64,000 nt of DNA from Phycisphaerae bacterium (GCA_002706885.1 PAKY01000001.1:27539-91538); one strand, 5' to 3'; counted from the stretch's first letter, positions 33,280 through 45,221 are shown. The notes: a model not told the origin generated them from the sequence alone. Numbers and translations: made by a program.

Positions 33280-34136
33280 TCATCGCCCTCCTCGCGGCCT
33301 CCGGTCGATTCGAGGGTGTCGTACCCCTTCTCGGCGACGTGGACGTAGAAGTCCGGATCTCCCTCGTGGTAGGTCTCCTTGAAGTCACCGAAGGTGTTGA
33401 TTCGCTGGAATCCGACGTCGCCCATCAGCCGCCGTGTGTAGTCCTTGCGGAGCGGGAACATGTTGAGGTGATACTCGGACTTGTCCGGGAACGCGTAGCG
33501 GAAGCGGCACAGCCCCTCGTCGACGTGCTCGGGCTCGGCGACGACCTGCTCACCGCAGTAGTAGAACTTGTGCTTCGAGCTAAAACCGTGATCGAGGATG
33601 TCGTCGTAGTTGCGCTGGTCGAGGATCAGTATGCCGTCGTGTCGAAGCGCCGAATAGAACTCGGCCAACGCCTTCCGCCGATCACGCTCGTTGAACAGAT
33701 GCGTGAAGGAGTTACCGAGGCAGATCACCGCGTCGAAACGTCCGAACACGTCGCGGTTGAGCCACCGCCAATCGGCGTGGACAGTGCGGAGCACGTGCCC
33801 GCGCTTGCGACCGTTCTCGAACGCCTTCGCGAGCATGTAGGGACTGCCGTCCGCGCTCACCACGTTGAACCCCGCCTCAATCAGGCGGATCGAGTGGAAC
33901 CCGGTGCCGGCGGCGACATCGAGCACGCGCTGCACGCCGCGCTTCCGAAGCTCTTCGATGAAGAACGACCCTTCGGACTGGGCCCGCTGATCCCAGTCGA
34001 TCAGATCGTCCCACTTCTCGACGAAGCCGCGAACGTACTCGTCCGTGTACTGATCCGTGTCTCGAACCGCCGTCGGATCGTCGCCGTACTGCTGGTCCTT
34101 GTACTCGAGCAACGACTCGTTCTGATTCGGCTCCAC
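33276..34136 (-). CDS. Glycine/sarcosine N-methyltransferase
   Basis: SAM-dependent enzyme methylating glycine to sarcosine and then dimethylglycine, the first half of de novo betaine synthesis. Subfamily landmarks: YGDDPTAVRDTDQYTDEYVR, FVEKWDDLIDWDQRAQSEG, motif I VLDVAAGTGFHS (71-82), NVVSADGSPYML, CLGNSFTHLF, ILDQRNYDDILDHG and FKETYHEGDPDFYVHVAEK. The start is uncertain: GTG 34136 follows GGGGG closely; in-frame GTG 34172 is nearer the promoter. Coupled by ATGA to the next gene. Known operons of this type serve salt tolerance, for example in halophilic and marine bacteria. Confidence 0.92.
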   Translation of the reverse strand: MEPNQNESLLEYKDQQYGDDPTAVRDTDQYTDEYVRGFVEKWDDLIDWDQRAQSEGSFFIEELRKRGVQRVLDVAAGTGFHSIRLIEAGFNVVSADGSPYMLAKAFENGRKRGHVLRTVHADWRWLNRDVFGRFDAVICLGNSFTHLFNERDRRKALAEFYSALRHDGILILDQRNYDDILDHGFSSKHKFYYCGEQVVAEPEHVDEGLCRFRYAFPDKSEYHLNMFPLRKDYTRRLMGDVGFQRINTFGDFKETYHEGDPDFYVHVAEKGYDTLESTGGREEGDE

Positions 34137-34182
34137 ACGGCCCCCAATACTCTTTAGCTCACCCTCACACACTCGACCAAGC

Positions 34183-34188
34183 ACTATA
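34183..34188 (-). promoter_or_regulatory. -10 TATAGT of the betaine operon
   Basis: TATAGT on the minus strand, five of six consensus bases. TCGAGA 18 nt upstream matches four of six -35 bases. The predicted start of transcription near 34176 gives a short leader for the methyltransferase gene. Confidence 0.5.
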
Positions 34189-34227
34189 GAGGCGCGCGTT
34201 GTCGCTTCTCGATGTGCGCTCAATAAA

Positions 34228-34257
34228 ACCGAAATCGGTCGTTTTCCCGGAGAAAAC
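34228..34257. promoter_or_regulatory. Two adjacent palindromes in a divergent control region
   Basis: ACCGAAATCGGT (34228-34239) is a perfect palindrome, and GTTTTC-CCGGA-GAAAAC (34241-34257) is a perfect inverted repeat 1 bp later. They lie upstream of the betaine operon and about 215 bp upstream of the persulfide dioxygenase gene; the rest of this 334-bp gap shows nothing else I can support. They are candidate regulator-binding sites. Confidence 0.4.
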
Positions 34258-34470
34258 CCGCGATCGTTCCACTCATCATGAACGCCGTTTCATCGCGTGG
34301 TCGTGCAACGAACGCTATCGGACGGCCCTTCGCACACGCCCGAAACGGCGCTCCTGTCGATCCCCGAAAGACGTTCGCGACAGGTCGCAGGCCGGGTCGG
34401 CGCCCAGATCCGCCAAGCGGGCATCACACCTAACATGCCATCGAGAACACCGATACACCAGGAGCCCGAC

Positions 34471-35883
34471 ATGTTCATGCGCATGGTCTACGACGAGAAG
34501 CTCGCCCAGGCGGCGTACGTCGTCGGGTGCCAGAAGACGGGTGAAGCGATCGTCATCGACCCCGAGCGCGATGTCGATCGGTACATCGACCTCGCCGCTT
34601 CGAACGGCCTGCGAATCGTCGCCGTCGCGGAGACGCACATCCACGCGGACTTCGTGTCCGGCGCGCGGGAACTCGCCGAGCGGGTCAACGCGAAGGTGTA
34701 TGTCTCGGGAGAAGGTGGCGACGACTGGCAGTCTGAGTGGCTCAACAGCAAGCTCGACGGCGGCGCGCACGACCACCGCGTGCTCCGCGACGGCGACACG
34801 TTCGACGTGGGGAACATTTCGTTCAAGGCCGTTCACACGCCCGGGCACACGCCGGAACACATAACCTACCTCGTCACCGACCGCGGCGCTGGCGCCGATC
34901 AGCCGATCGGCGCGCTCACCGGCGACTTCGTGTTCGTCGGCGATCTTGGCAGGCCGGACCTGCTCGAGACCGCGGCGGGGGTAGCGGGCGCGATGGAGCC
35001 TTCGGCCCGCGCGTTGTATCGCACGATCGATCGATTCCGAGAGCTTCCAGAATTCGTTCAGGTGTGGCCCGCGCACGGCGCCGGGAGCGCCTGCGGCAAA
35101 GCCCTCGGCGCCGTTCCTGCAAGCACGGTCGGCTACGAGCGTCGCTTCAGCCCGGCGATCCGGGCCGCGACGAGCGAGGCCGCGTTCGTCGAGTTCATCC
35201 TCGCCGACCAGCCCGAGCCACCGCTCTACTTCAAGAACATGAAGCGCGTGAACAAGGTGGGCCCGAAGGTCCTGAACGGTCTCCCGACGCCGCGGCGACT
35301 CAGCTCTACGGAGATCACCTCGCTCGACACCCGATCGGTCGCTCTCGTTGATACCCGCCCGTGGGGGGCTTTCCGCGTCGGTCACGTCCGCGGCGCACTG
35401 TCGTTCCCGCGCATCAAGTCGTTCTGCACAGACGTCGGCTCGATGGTCAGCGAGGCCGAAGACATCGTCCTGATCGTCGAAGAGAATGAACTGCCGCAGA
35501 CGGTCCGTGAGCTCGTTCGAATCGGTCTCGACAACATCGTCGGCTGGATTCCGGCAGGTGAGCTCGCCGGGGCAACGGCGACGATCGCCGAGGTCGACGT
35601 CGCGTCCGCGCAAACACTGATCGCTGCTGGCGACCTGAACTTGCTCGACGTCCGTCGACGAACCGAGTACGACGACGGCCACATCGAGAACGCGACCAAC
35701 ATCTCGCACACGCGCCTCGCGGCTCATGTCGACGACGTCCCGACCGGGTCGCGGCTGCTGATCAATTGCCGAAGCGGCGTCCGATCGGCGCGCGCCTCGG
35801 CCTTTCTCGCGCGGCGCGGGTTCGACGTCATCAATCTCAAGGGCGGCTATCTGGCCTGGGCTGAAGCTCACGCTTCGAGATAG
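34471..35883 (+). CDS. Persulfide dioxygenase-rhodanese fusion
   Basis: A 470-residue sulfur-metabolism enzyme starting at ATG 34471 with AGGAG 7 nt upstream. Residues 1-260 form a metallo-beta-lactamase/ETHE1-like domain (THIHAD 55-60, HTPGHTPEH 122-130, GDFVFVGDLGRPDLL) that oxidises glutathione persulfide to sulfite. Two rhodanese domains follow: the first (VALVDTRPWGAFRVGHVRGAL) lacks a catalytic Cys (IVLIVEENEL there), the second (LLDVRRRTEYDDGHI) has Cys433 in INCRSGVRS. This matches bacterial PDO-rhodanese fusions that detoxify sulfide-derived persulfides. Confidence 0.9.
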   Translation: MFMRMVYDEKLAQAAYVVGCQKTGEAIVIDPERDVDRYIDLAASNGLRIVAVAETHIHADFVSGARELAERVNAKVYVSGEGGDDWQSEWLNSKLDGGAHDHRVLRDGDTFDVGNISFKAVHTPGHTPEHITYLVTDRGAGADQPIGALTGDFVFVGDLGRPDLLETAAGVAGAMEPSARALYRTIDRFRELPEFVQVWPAHGAGSACGKALGAVPASTVGYERRFSPAIRAATSEAAFVEFILADQPEPPLYFKNMKRVNKVGPKVLNGLPTPRRLSSTEITSLDTRSVALVDTRPWGAFRVGHVRGALSFPRIKSFCTDVGSMVSEAEDIVLIVEENELPQTVRELVRIGLDNIVGWIPAGELAGATATIAEVDVASAQTLIAAGDLNLLDVRRRTEYDDGHIENATNISHTRLAAHVDDVPTGSRLLINCRSGVRSARASAFLARRGFDVINLKGGYLAWAEAHASR

Positions 35884-35891
35884 GGGCCTCG

Positions 35892-36974
35892 TCAGGGGAC
35901 GACGACCGCCGGGATCATCTCGAGCTCCAAACGCTCACCGTTCCGCTCGACGACACAGACGCGCAGGGCCGTCGGGTCCTTGTCCATGTCTCGGCAACCG
36001 CGATCCATTACCTCATCGCCGTCAATCATGACGAGCCGATCACCGACCTCAAAGCCGGCGATATCTGCCGGCAACCCCTCGATGACTCGATGCACCACGA
36101 GTCCTTCGGTTGTCGGAAAGGCGACGAGACCGACCTCGGTAATGGGTTCCGTATTGAGCGACTCATCGATCGGGTCGCCGTTGGGCTTGACCACGCGATA
36201 CCGTCCGCGCTGCTGGTCGATTGTGAGGACGTAGTCCCTCAGGATCTCCGTGCCGAGCAGGTTGTTCTGCGGCGTATCCCGAACGATCGGCGATGTGAGC
36301 ACGAACGGACCGAACTTGACGTCGTCGGCGAGACGACCCGCCCGCGCAACCGCCAACCCTTCGATCCGCATCCGTCCACCGACGGCGACGGGACCGAACG
36401 CATACGTGAACTCATCGAGATCCTTCAACGACAGGCCGTTGGACGAACCGGTATCGAGCAACACATTGACCTTCTTGTCGCCGACGAGGGCGCCAACGAA
36501 TGGGCCCTTGCCCTTGCTCATCGGCGCGACGCCGGGGTCGCTATCGCTCAGCTCGCCGAAGCCCCACCGCACCTCGCTCGCCGGGTAGTCGTAGGTCAAC
36601 AACACCTTGTGAAACACCTGGTGCCCGAGGATGCCATCTATGGGTGTCCCGAGCGTACGAGCCAGGTGCTCGAGCTCGTGCACCTGGCATCGGATCCGCC
36701 CCGTGGCGTGGAACTCGCCCATCCTGATGTCCGAGATCCGCCGCTTCACACCCGCCGCCTTCGCGGTCTCCTCGCTAAGGACCGTGACCGATGCGCCGGT
36801 GTCAAGCACCAGCATGAACGGACCCTTGTCGTTGAGCATCGCCTGCACAACGAAGTGGTCTCCGCATCGCTCCGTCGGAAGCGAGTATGGCTGCGCGATC
36901 GCGGGCGTCGCGAACACCAGACCCATCAAAGCACAGACCAACGATATGAGAGCGTGTGGGGTACGTTGCGTCAT
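35892..36974 (-). CDS. Exported aspartyl protease (retropepsin-like) with PDZ domain
   Basis: A 360-residue protein with a signal peptide (ends TPAIAQ). It has two DTG motifs, VLDTGASVTVL (D58) and LLDTGSSNGL (D174), so both halves of a bilobal retropepsin-like active site lie in one chain, followed by a C-terminal PDZ-like domain (VHRVIEGLPADIAGFEVGDRL...IDGDEV). Similar secreted PDZ-aspartyl proteases are common in planctomycetes; the substrate is unknown. Its ATG overlaps the stop of the GH2 gene by 4 nt (ATGA), so the two are coupled. Confidence 0.85.
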   Translation of the reverse strand: MTQRTPHALISLVCALMGLVFATPAIAQPYSLPTERCGDHFVVQAMLNDKGPFMLVLDTGASVTVLSEETAKAAGVKRRISDIRMGEFHATGRIRCQVHELEHLARTLGTPIDGILGHQVFHKVLLTYDYPASEVRWGFGELSDSDPGVAPMSKGKGPFVGALVGDKKVNVLLDTGSSNGLSLKDLDEFTYAFGPVAVGGRMRIEGLAVARAGRLADDVKFGPFVLTSPIVRDTPQNNLLGTEILRDYVLTIDQQRGRYRVVKPNGDPIDESLNTEPITEVGLVAFPTTEGLVVHRVIEGLPADIAGFEVGDRLVMIDGDEVMDRGCRDMDKDPTALRVCVVERNGERLELEMIPAVVVP

Positions 36975-38833
36975 CGGTCGCGTCCTTCGGGGATCGAGCG
37001 GTTCGATTTCAGAACCCGATCCGGTTCATGCTCGAGGTACATACGCTGCACCTCGGAGAAGACGTCCTTCCGCTCTCCCGTTTCGCTCACGAGCCCCTTG
37101 CGGTTGTACCAGTCCTGCACGCCGTACAGCGCACGGCGAGGGGAGAGGAAGTCCTTGAGGATCCACGGGCTGACACCGTCGCAGTTCTCGAGCGACAACG
37201 CCCACCCGAGCTGCTCGCGGTAGTACCGCACGCCGAACGCCTCGGACCAGATCGCCTCTGGCGACCCGCCGCGACCCTGCTTCACGCCCGCCCCGGTCTC
37301 GCTGATCACGAACGGTTTGTTCCACGCGAGTTCGACCTCGACGCCCGAGATGTCCTCCGGCTGATCGTGGTACCAGCCTACGTACTCGTTGATCGCAAGC
37401 ACATCCGCGATCTCGCCGAACGGGTCGTCAACCCGCATCCGAACGAGCTCGCCGTCCTCGCGGATCTGCCTCGCGAACATCGCGGCGGAAAGCAGACGGC
37501 TCGGATCGAGCGACTTGACGTAACGTCCGAGCTCGGTCCGGAACGCGGTCACCGCGGGATCGTCGCCCGTCTCGTTGCCGACCGACCAGATGATGACGCT
37601 CGCGCGGTTGTGGTCGCGCGCGATCATCTCACGCAGGTGCGTCTTCGCGAGCGCGAGCGTCCGCTCGCTCTCGTACGCCATCTTCCAATATACCGGAATC
37701 TCGGCCCAGACCATCAAGCCGAGCTCGTCCGCGACGCGGAGCATGTGCTCGTTGTGCGGGTAGTGCGCAAGACGGACGTAGTTGCAGCCGAGTTCCTTCG
37801 CGAGACCCAGCAGCTCGCGAGCATCCGCCTCGCTGTACGCGCGCCCTCGGCGCGACAGCGCTTCCTCGTGGATGCAGATCCCTTCCAGAAATACGCGCTC
37901 CCCGTTCAGATAGATGTCGCCGTCCCGCGCCTCGATCGTCCTCAGCCCGACCCGATCCTCGAACCGATGCCCCTCGATCGATGCGGTGAACCCGAGCAGC
38001 CTCGGGTCCTCGGGCGTCCACCGCGGCGCGGCGCCCGCGTTCAACTCGAATCGGACGAGGCCGTCATCGTCAGTGACCCCGCCGGTCGCTCCAACGCCTT
38101 CGAGCTCGAACGAGACCGACCGTTTCCCCGCATTCGCCCCGTCGACCACCGCCCATCCGGTCACGGTTCTATTCGGCGTCAACTCGATGTGCGCATCGCG
38201 GACAAACGTGCCCGGCGTCCGAACGAAGTGGACCGATCGCGTGATGCCGCCGTAATTCCACCAATCGGTCACCATCGCCGGCACAAGATCGGGCCGCCTC
38301 GTGTTGTCGACCCGGACGACGACAACGTTCTCACCCGGACGAACGCTCTCGGTCACCTCGAACGCGAACGGCGTGAAGCCGACCTCATGCATCCCGAGCC
38401 GTTCGCCGTTCAGCCAGACCTCCGCGACCTTGTTCGCGGCGTCGAACCGCAGGAACGACCGCGGTAGCTGTTCGTCGGCCTCGTAGTTGAACGCCGTGCG
38501 GTACCACATCGATCCTTCGTAGAAGAAGAATCGCTCGTCCTGCGTGTTCCAGTCGCCGGGCACGCGCAGCGTGTGCTCGTCGCTGAAGAGGTACTCCACC
38601 CGCTCCGTTTCGTCCTTCGCCCGTCGGTCCATCCAGAACCCATCGTGACGCGGCCGGGAAAGGAAGTCGTACCGCCCCTGATCGAAGCGATCAGGGATCA
38701 CCGCCCAGTCCCCGTCGAGCGAGACCGTGTCGAAATCGGTGGTTCGGACGATGCCTGCGAGCGGCGAAGACGCCATCGCCCGCGCGAAGAAAGCGCAAAG
38801 GAAGAACGCGACGAGACGGGGGGCAGTGTTCAT
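36971..38833 (-). CDS. Glycoside hydrolase family 2, beta-glucuronidase/galactosidase-like
   Basis: A 620-residue exported glycosidase (signal peptide ending RAMAS). It has the GH2 order: sugar-binding jelly roll (LDGDWAVIPD, RVPGDWNTQ, YEGSMWYRTAF, VWLNGERLGMHEVGFTPF), an immunoglobulin-like domain, then the TIM barrel with CNYVRLAHYPHNEHMLRVAD, LGLMVWAEIPVYWKM, acid/base Glu421 in SVGNET and nucleophile Glu512 in VISETGAG. The HYPHNE block and length resemble beta-glucuronidase; galactosidase activity is not excluded. First gene of a pair with the PDZ aspartyl protease. TAGCCT lies 6 nt before the ATG. Confidence 0.9.
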   Translation of the reverse strand: MNTAPRLVAFFLCAFFARAMASSPLAGIVRTTDFDTVSLDGDWAVIPDRFDQGRYDFLSRPRHDGFWMDRRAKDETERVEYLFSDEHTLRVPGDWNTQDERFFFYEGSMWYRTAFNYEADEQLPRSFLRFDAANKVAEVWLNGERLGMHEVGFTPFAFEVTESVRPGENVVVVRVDNTRRPDLVPAMVTDWWNYGGITRSVHFVRTPGTFVRDAHIELTPNRTVTGWAVVDGANAGKRSVSFELEGVGATGGVTDDDGLVRFELNAGAAPRWTPEDPRLLGFTASIEGHRFEDRVGLRTIEARDGDIYLNGERVFLEGICIHEEALSRRGRAYSEADARELLGLAKELGCNYVRLAHYPHNEHMLRVADELGLMVWAEIPVYWKMAYESERTLALAKTHLREMIARDHNRASVIIWSVGNETGDDPAVTAFRTELGRYVKSLDPSRLLSAAMFARQIREDGELVRMRVDDPFGEIADVLAINEYVGWYHDQPEDISGVEVELAWNKPFVISETGAGVKQGRGGSPEAIWSEAFGVRYYREQLGWALSLENCDGVSPWILKDFLSPRRALYGVQDWYNRKGLVSETGERKDVFSEVQRMYLEHEPDRVLKSNRSIPEGRDR

Positions 38834-38839
38834 AAGCCA

Positions 38840-38845
38840 AGGCTA
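38840..38845 (-). promoter_or_regulatory. -10-like TAGCCT, 6 nt before the GH2 start
   Basis: TAGCCT, TGGCTT, then ATG 38833; no Shine-Dalgarno. It is identical in hexamer and spacing to the pfkA promoter. Confidence 0.5.
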
Positions 38846-38979
38846 CCTCAAGCCGAGCGGGAACGCCCACGGACCTTCATCAAACATTCACCGCCCGTGA
38901 CGGCCGATCGACCCAGGTTCCGCGTTACGTTCCGCCGACGCGCCATGGGAGGCGCGGCCTCAGAACGGAGCCACGAGAG

Positions 38980-41343
<2,364 letters not shown>

Positions 41344-41488
41344 TGCCGCCCGGGATTCGACAAATCGAGCGTCACGTGCGCCGCGCTCTTTGTTTGATCT
41401 CTTGACCGAACCATCGAGGTTCGGGTACACCGGACGACGGAGTACCTGCGCCCGTTCGTTCGGGCCGTGAGAAGCGAGGGAGCCCGTC

Positions 41489-43054
41489 ATGCGTACCGCT
41501 CGAAACATCCTTATCGCCATTTCTGCCGGGTCGCCTCTCAGCGTCGCCAGCGCTCAGTCACTCGACGTCCTTCCCGACCCCTCAGTCGGCGGCGTCGCGG
41601 TGAGGCTCGATGTTCTCACCACCGGGCTGGGTGGCTCACTCTTTCCGATCAACACCAACGGGCCCGACGCCGCCAACTTCCCGACCGACGCCTGCGTGCT
41701 GCCCGACGGCACGCGACGCCTACTCGTCATCACGCTCGACGCGAAGATCTACGTCATCGATGAGGACGCCAGCCGAACCCTTTTCCACGATCTCCTTGAC
41801 CCTCTCGTCACCGAGATCAGCCCGCGCTTCTACGGACCGATCTCCATCGCCGCGCATCCCGACTTCAAGCAGAACGGACGTTTCTACACGATCGAGACCG
41901 AGCTCCAGAACACCGGGACGCCGGATTTCCGGCAGGGTTCCGACCATCAGGACGTGCTCTACGAGTACGCCATGGCCGATCCGTCGGCGAACAGCCTCTC
42001 GCAGACCGCGTTCGTCAAGCGCGAGCTGCTTCGTGTTCAGCAGCCGCACCGTGACCACAACATGAACGACATCGCGTTCATGGCCGACGGGACCATGCTC
42101 GTCGCGCTCGGCGACGGACAGAACACCGGCGCCGCTGGCGACGCCGAAGGGCAGCTCCGATCTCCCGACCCGAGTGAGGTCTTCGGCAAGATCATCCGCA
42201 TCGATCCGCTCGGCTCCGACGGACGAAACGGCGCCTACGGCATCCCCGCCGACAACCCCTTCGCGGGCATTGCCGGAGCGCTACCGGAGATCTACACGCT
42301 CGGCCACCGGAACCCGTTCCGCGTCACCATCGATTCCCTCACCGCGGAGATCTGGGTCGGCGAAGTCGGCCAGCGAACGGTCGAGGAGTTCAACGTCCTC
42401 CGGCCGGGTCAGAACTACGGGTGGCCGCGCAAGGAGGGCAGCTTCCTCTTCGGCGTCGAGGCGGGCGACGTCAACGGCAACGGCGGCATCGACAACAACG
42501 ACGTCGCGCCAGATCCCGATCTCGACGCCAACGGAACGGGCGACTTCGCGGACACGAACAACTTTATCGATCCCATCTTCGAGTACGACCACGGGACCGG
42601 CGCCTCCGCGACCGGAGGCTTCGTCTACCGCGGCGCCCTCATCCCGGCCCTCGCTGGCGCGTACATCTTCGGAGACGCCGATCCCGAGGTTCCAGGCGGG
42701 TTGTTCTATGGCGACCCCGCGTCCGGCCCGATCGCTGGACAGACCGGGGATATCCACAGATTCGAGGTCGACCCTGCCGGCGCGCCCGCGCCGCTCGGCG
42801 TCGTCAGCATCGTCCCCGACCCCGACGGCGAGCCGCTGCTCCTCACCATCGAAGGCGAGATCCTCCGCATGACGCGAGCCTGTCTGGGGGACCTCACCGC
42901 CCCGTTCGGACAGCTCGATATCGCCGACGTCGTTGCCTTCCTCGGCGCCTTTGGTTCGCTCGCCCCGATCGCCGATTTCGCTGCGCCCCGGGGTCAGTTT
43001 GATATTGCGGACGTTGTCGCCTTCCTCGGCGCTTTCGGTCAGGGCTGCCCCTGA
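41489..43054 (+). CDS. Exported PQQ-type sugar dehydrogenase-like protein with GC-type dockerin
   Basis: A 521-residue protein with a signal peptide (ends SVASAQS) and AGGGAG before the ATG. The six-bladed propeller of the glucose/sorbosone dehydrogenase family is visible in GPISIAAHPDFKQNGRFYTI, HNMNDIAFMADGTMLVALGDG, GKIIRIDPLGSDGRNGAYGIP, IYTLGHRNPFRVTID, EIWVGEVGQRTVEEFNVL and GQNYGWP. A DVNGNGGIDNNDVAPDPD stretch looks like an inserted calcium-binding loop. The tail is DLTAPFGQLDIADVVAFLG and DFAAPRGQFDIADVVAFLG, ending GQGCP. Substrate unknown. Confidence 0.85.
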   Translation: MRTARNILIAISAGSPLSVASAQSLDVLPDPSVGGVAVRLDVLTTGLGGSLFPINTNGPDAANFPTDACVLPDGTRRLLVITLDAKIYVIDEDASRTLFHDLLDPLVTEISPRFYGPISIAAHPDFKQNGRFYTIETELQNTGTPDFRQGSDHQDVLYEYAMADPSANSLSQTAFVKRELLRVQQPHRDHNMNDIAFMADGTMLVALGDGQNTGAAGDAEGQLRSPDPSEVFGKIIRIDPLGSDGRNGAYGIPADNPFAGIAGALPEIYTLGHRNPFRVTIDSLTAEIWVGEVGQRTVEEFNVLRPGQNYGWPRKEGSFLFGVEAGDVNGNGGIDNNDVAPDPDLDANGTGDFADTNNFIDPIFEYDHGTGASATGGFVYRGALIPALAGAYIFGDADPEVPGGLFYGDPASGPIAGQTGDIHRFEVDPAGAPAPLGVVSIVPDPDGEPLLLTIEGEILRMTRACLGDLTAPFGQLDIADVVAFLGAFGSLAPIADFAAPRGQFDIADVVAFLGAFGQGCP

Positions 43055-43215
43055 GCGGCCGCCAACTCCCGTAACCCCCCGTAATAGGAAGACTTCCCGA
43101 CGATCAACCCACCCGCTCTGGCGGCGATGAAGACAACTTCATCTTGCCATCGGCAGACCTCCTTAAGGCGCCTCTCTTCCACCGTCGATCATGCCACTCT
43201 GAAAAGAGATTGCGC

Positions 43216-45159
43216 ATGATTCGCCTCTCCAAGCAAACTGATAGCGCCGCGCTACCAGCCCCCGAAGCCGACGTCCGCGTTGTCCGCCGCCTGCACGCGA
43301 TCAATGTCTTCGCGGTCTGCGCTATTTCATCCCTGCTATTGGTGGTTGTGATCAGCTCGTTTGGCACCGGGAGCCACTGGGAGGAGTACGAGCGCACAAC
43401 AGCCCGAAAGCTCGCCGCGACAGAGGCGCTGGCGACGTCCATCGGCTACGGCGGAATGATCCACCATCTGAAGAACTTCGTGCTCCGCGGCGATGAGCAC
43501 TACGCCCGGAAGTGCGATACCGCGTTCGCCGATGCGCGTGAAGCGATCGCGGCGTACGAGTCCATACCCGACATCTCGCTCGACGAGCGGCACTCGCTGC
43601 TCCAACTCGCCACCCTCATCGACGCGTATGAGCGTGCCCTCGGGCGTGTCCGCGGCGCGTCGCTGCACGCCGATCAGGCGGACATCCTCGCTCGGGTCGA
43701 TGACACCGCGTTCGTTGCCGCTCACACGAGGCTCCGCGATACCGTTCAGACGGAGCTCGCGACCGCGACCGATCGCTTCCGTCGTCGCAACGAGACCGCC
43801 ACCGCCACCGCGATCTTCGTCGCCATCGCGTCATCCACGACGATCCTTGTTTTCGGCTCGATGATCATCGGCTCCGTCCGCCGTCGGCTGTCGCATCACG
43901 CCGAGCGTCGCGAGGAGGCATTGAAGCGAGCCGAGGCCGCGAGCGAGTACAAATCGCTCTTCCTCGCGAACATGAGCCACGAGATCCGCACGCCGATGAC
44001 CGCGATCATCGGGTTTGCCGACATGCTCGTCGAGGAAGACCTCATCCGCTCCGAGCCGCCGCGCGCCGTGGACGCCGCCGCGACGATCCGCCTCCATGCG
44101 GGCAACCTGCTCACCATCATCAACGACATCCTCGACGTGTCGAAGATCGAGGCCGGCAAGCTCGAACTCGAGTTCGTCGACACCGACCCCGTCAATATCA
44201 TCGAGCAGACGCTCTCGCTCGTCGGCCCGATCGCGCGATCGAAGGGCGTCGCTCTGCGAGTCGACTACAAGTCGCCCATCCCCGAACTGATCAAGTCCGA
44301 TCCGACCCGCCTCCGACAGATCATCGTCAATCTCGTCGGGAACGCCATCAAGTTCACCGAGGAGGGCGACGTTACCATCGCCGTCACGTGCGATCCGAAC
44401 GCGCGATCGATCACGTTCAGCGTCATCGACACGGGCATCGGCATGACGCCGCAGCAGCTCGAATCGATCACCCGGTTCGAGGCCTTCACGCAGGCCGACC
44501 GCAGCACGTCGAGGCGCTTCGGCGGCACGGGCCTCGGCCTCCGCCTCAGCCACGAGTTCGCGACCAGGCTCGGCGGGGACATAGACGCCAACTCAACGTA
44601 CGGCGTCGGCAGCGAGTTCACCGTGACCGTCAACACCGGCGACCTAGACGGCATCGCGCTGACGACGCCCGCCTCGACCTCGGAGCTTCGGGGCCTTATC
44701 GAGGTCCCGGCTCGATCCCCGGTCCCCGAGCCCTCCGATGCCCATCCGCTCGAGAACACGAGCATCCTCCTCGTCGAGGACTCGCCCGACAACCAGCGTC
44801 TCATCCGTCACTACCTTGAGAAGGCGGGCGCCGAGGTCACGATCTGCGTCAACGGCGCCGCCGCCGTCGACTACCTCAGCCGGACGCCAGAGGAGCAGCA
44901 GCCCGACGTCGTCCTGATGGACATGCAGATGCCAATCATGGACGGCTACGACGCCACGCGCCGCCTCCGGCGCATGGGCTCGACCCTCCAGATCGTGGCG
45001 CTCACCGCCCACGCGATGCCCACCGAACGCGACAAGTGCCTCAGCGTCGGTTGCGACGACTACCTCTCCAAGCCGATCAATCGCAAGGCGCTCATCGAGA
45101 CCTGCGCCTCCCTTGCCAGCCAGGCGCACACCGTCGATTCAGAATCGACGGCTGCGTAA
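43216..45159 (+). CDS. Membrane hybrid histidine kinase with receiver domain
   Basis: A 647-residue sensor. TM1 is about residues 28-50, then an extracytoplasmic four-helix-type sensory region of about 140 residues without a named domain, and TM2 about 195-218. Next come HisKA with phospho-acceptor His255 in LANMSHEIRTPM, HATPase_c (QIIVNLVGNAIKFTEEG, IDTGIGMTPQQ, FGGTGLGLRLS), and a C-terminal receiver (ILLVEDSPDN, phospho-acceptor Asp569 in VLMDMQMPIMDGY, TAHAM, SKPINR). No separate response regulator is adjacent. ATG 43216 was chosen over longer starts because it follows AAGAGA and gives a short cytoplasmic N-terminus. Confidence 0.9.
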   Translation: MIRLSKQTDSAALPAPEADVRVVRRLHAINVFAVCAISSLLLVVVISSFGTGSHWEEYERTTARKLAATEALATSIGYGGMIHHLKNFVLRGDEHYARKCDTAFADAREAIAAYESIPDISLDERHSLLQLATLIDAYERALGRVRGASLHADQADILARVDDTAFVAAHTRLRDTVQTELATATDRFRRRNETATATAIFVAIASSTTILVFGSMIIGSVRRRLSHHAERREEALKRAEAASEYKSLFLANMSHEIRTPMTAIIGFADMLVEEDLIRSEPPRAVDAAATIRLHAGNLLTIINDILDVSKIEAGKLELEFVDTDPVNIIEQTLSLVGPIARSKGVALRVDYKSPIPELIKSDPTRLRQIIVNLVGNAIKFTEEGDVTIAVTCDPNARSITFSVIDTGIGMTPQQLESITRFEAFTQADRSTSRRFGGTGLGLRLSHEFATRLGGDIDANSTYGVGSEFTVTVNTGDLDGIALTTPASTSELRGLIEVPARSPVPEPSDAHPLENTSILLVEDSPDNQRLIRHYLEKAGAEVTICVNGAAAVDYLSRTPEEQQPDVVLMDMQMPIMDGYDATRRLRRMGSTLQIVALTAHAMPTERDKCLSVGCDDYLSKPINRKALIETCASLASQAHTVDSESTAA

Positions 45160-45221
45160 CGGGCCGCTTCCCGTCGTCGCGGACTCTCCGAACAACGCTC
45201 AGACGGCCGCCGGCAGCGCGG

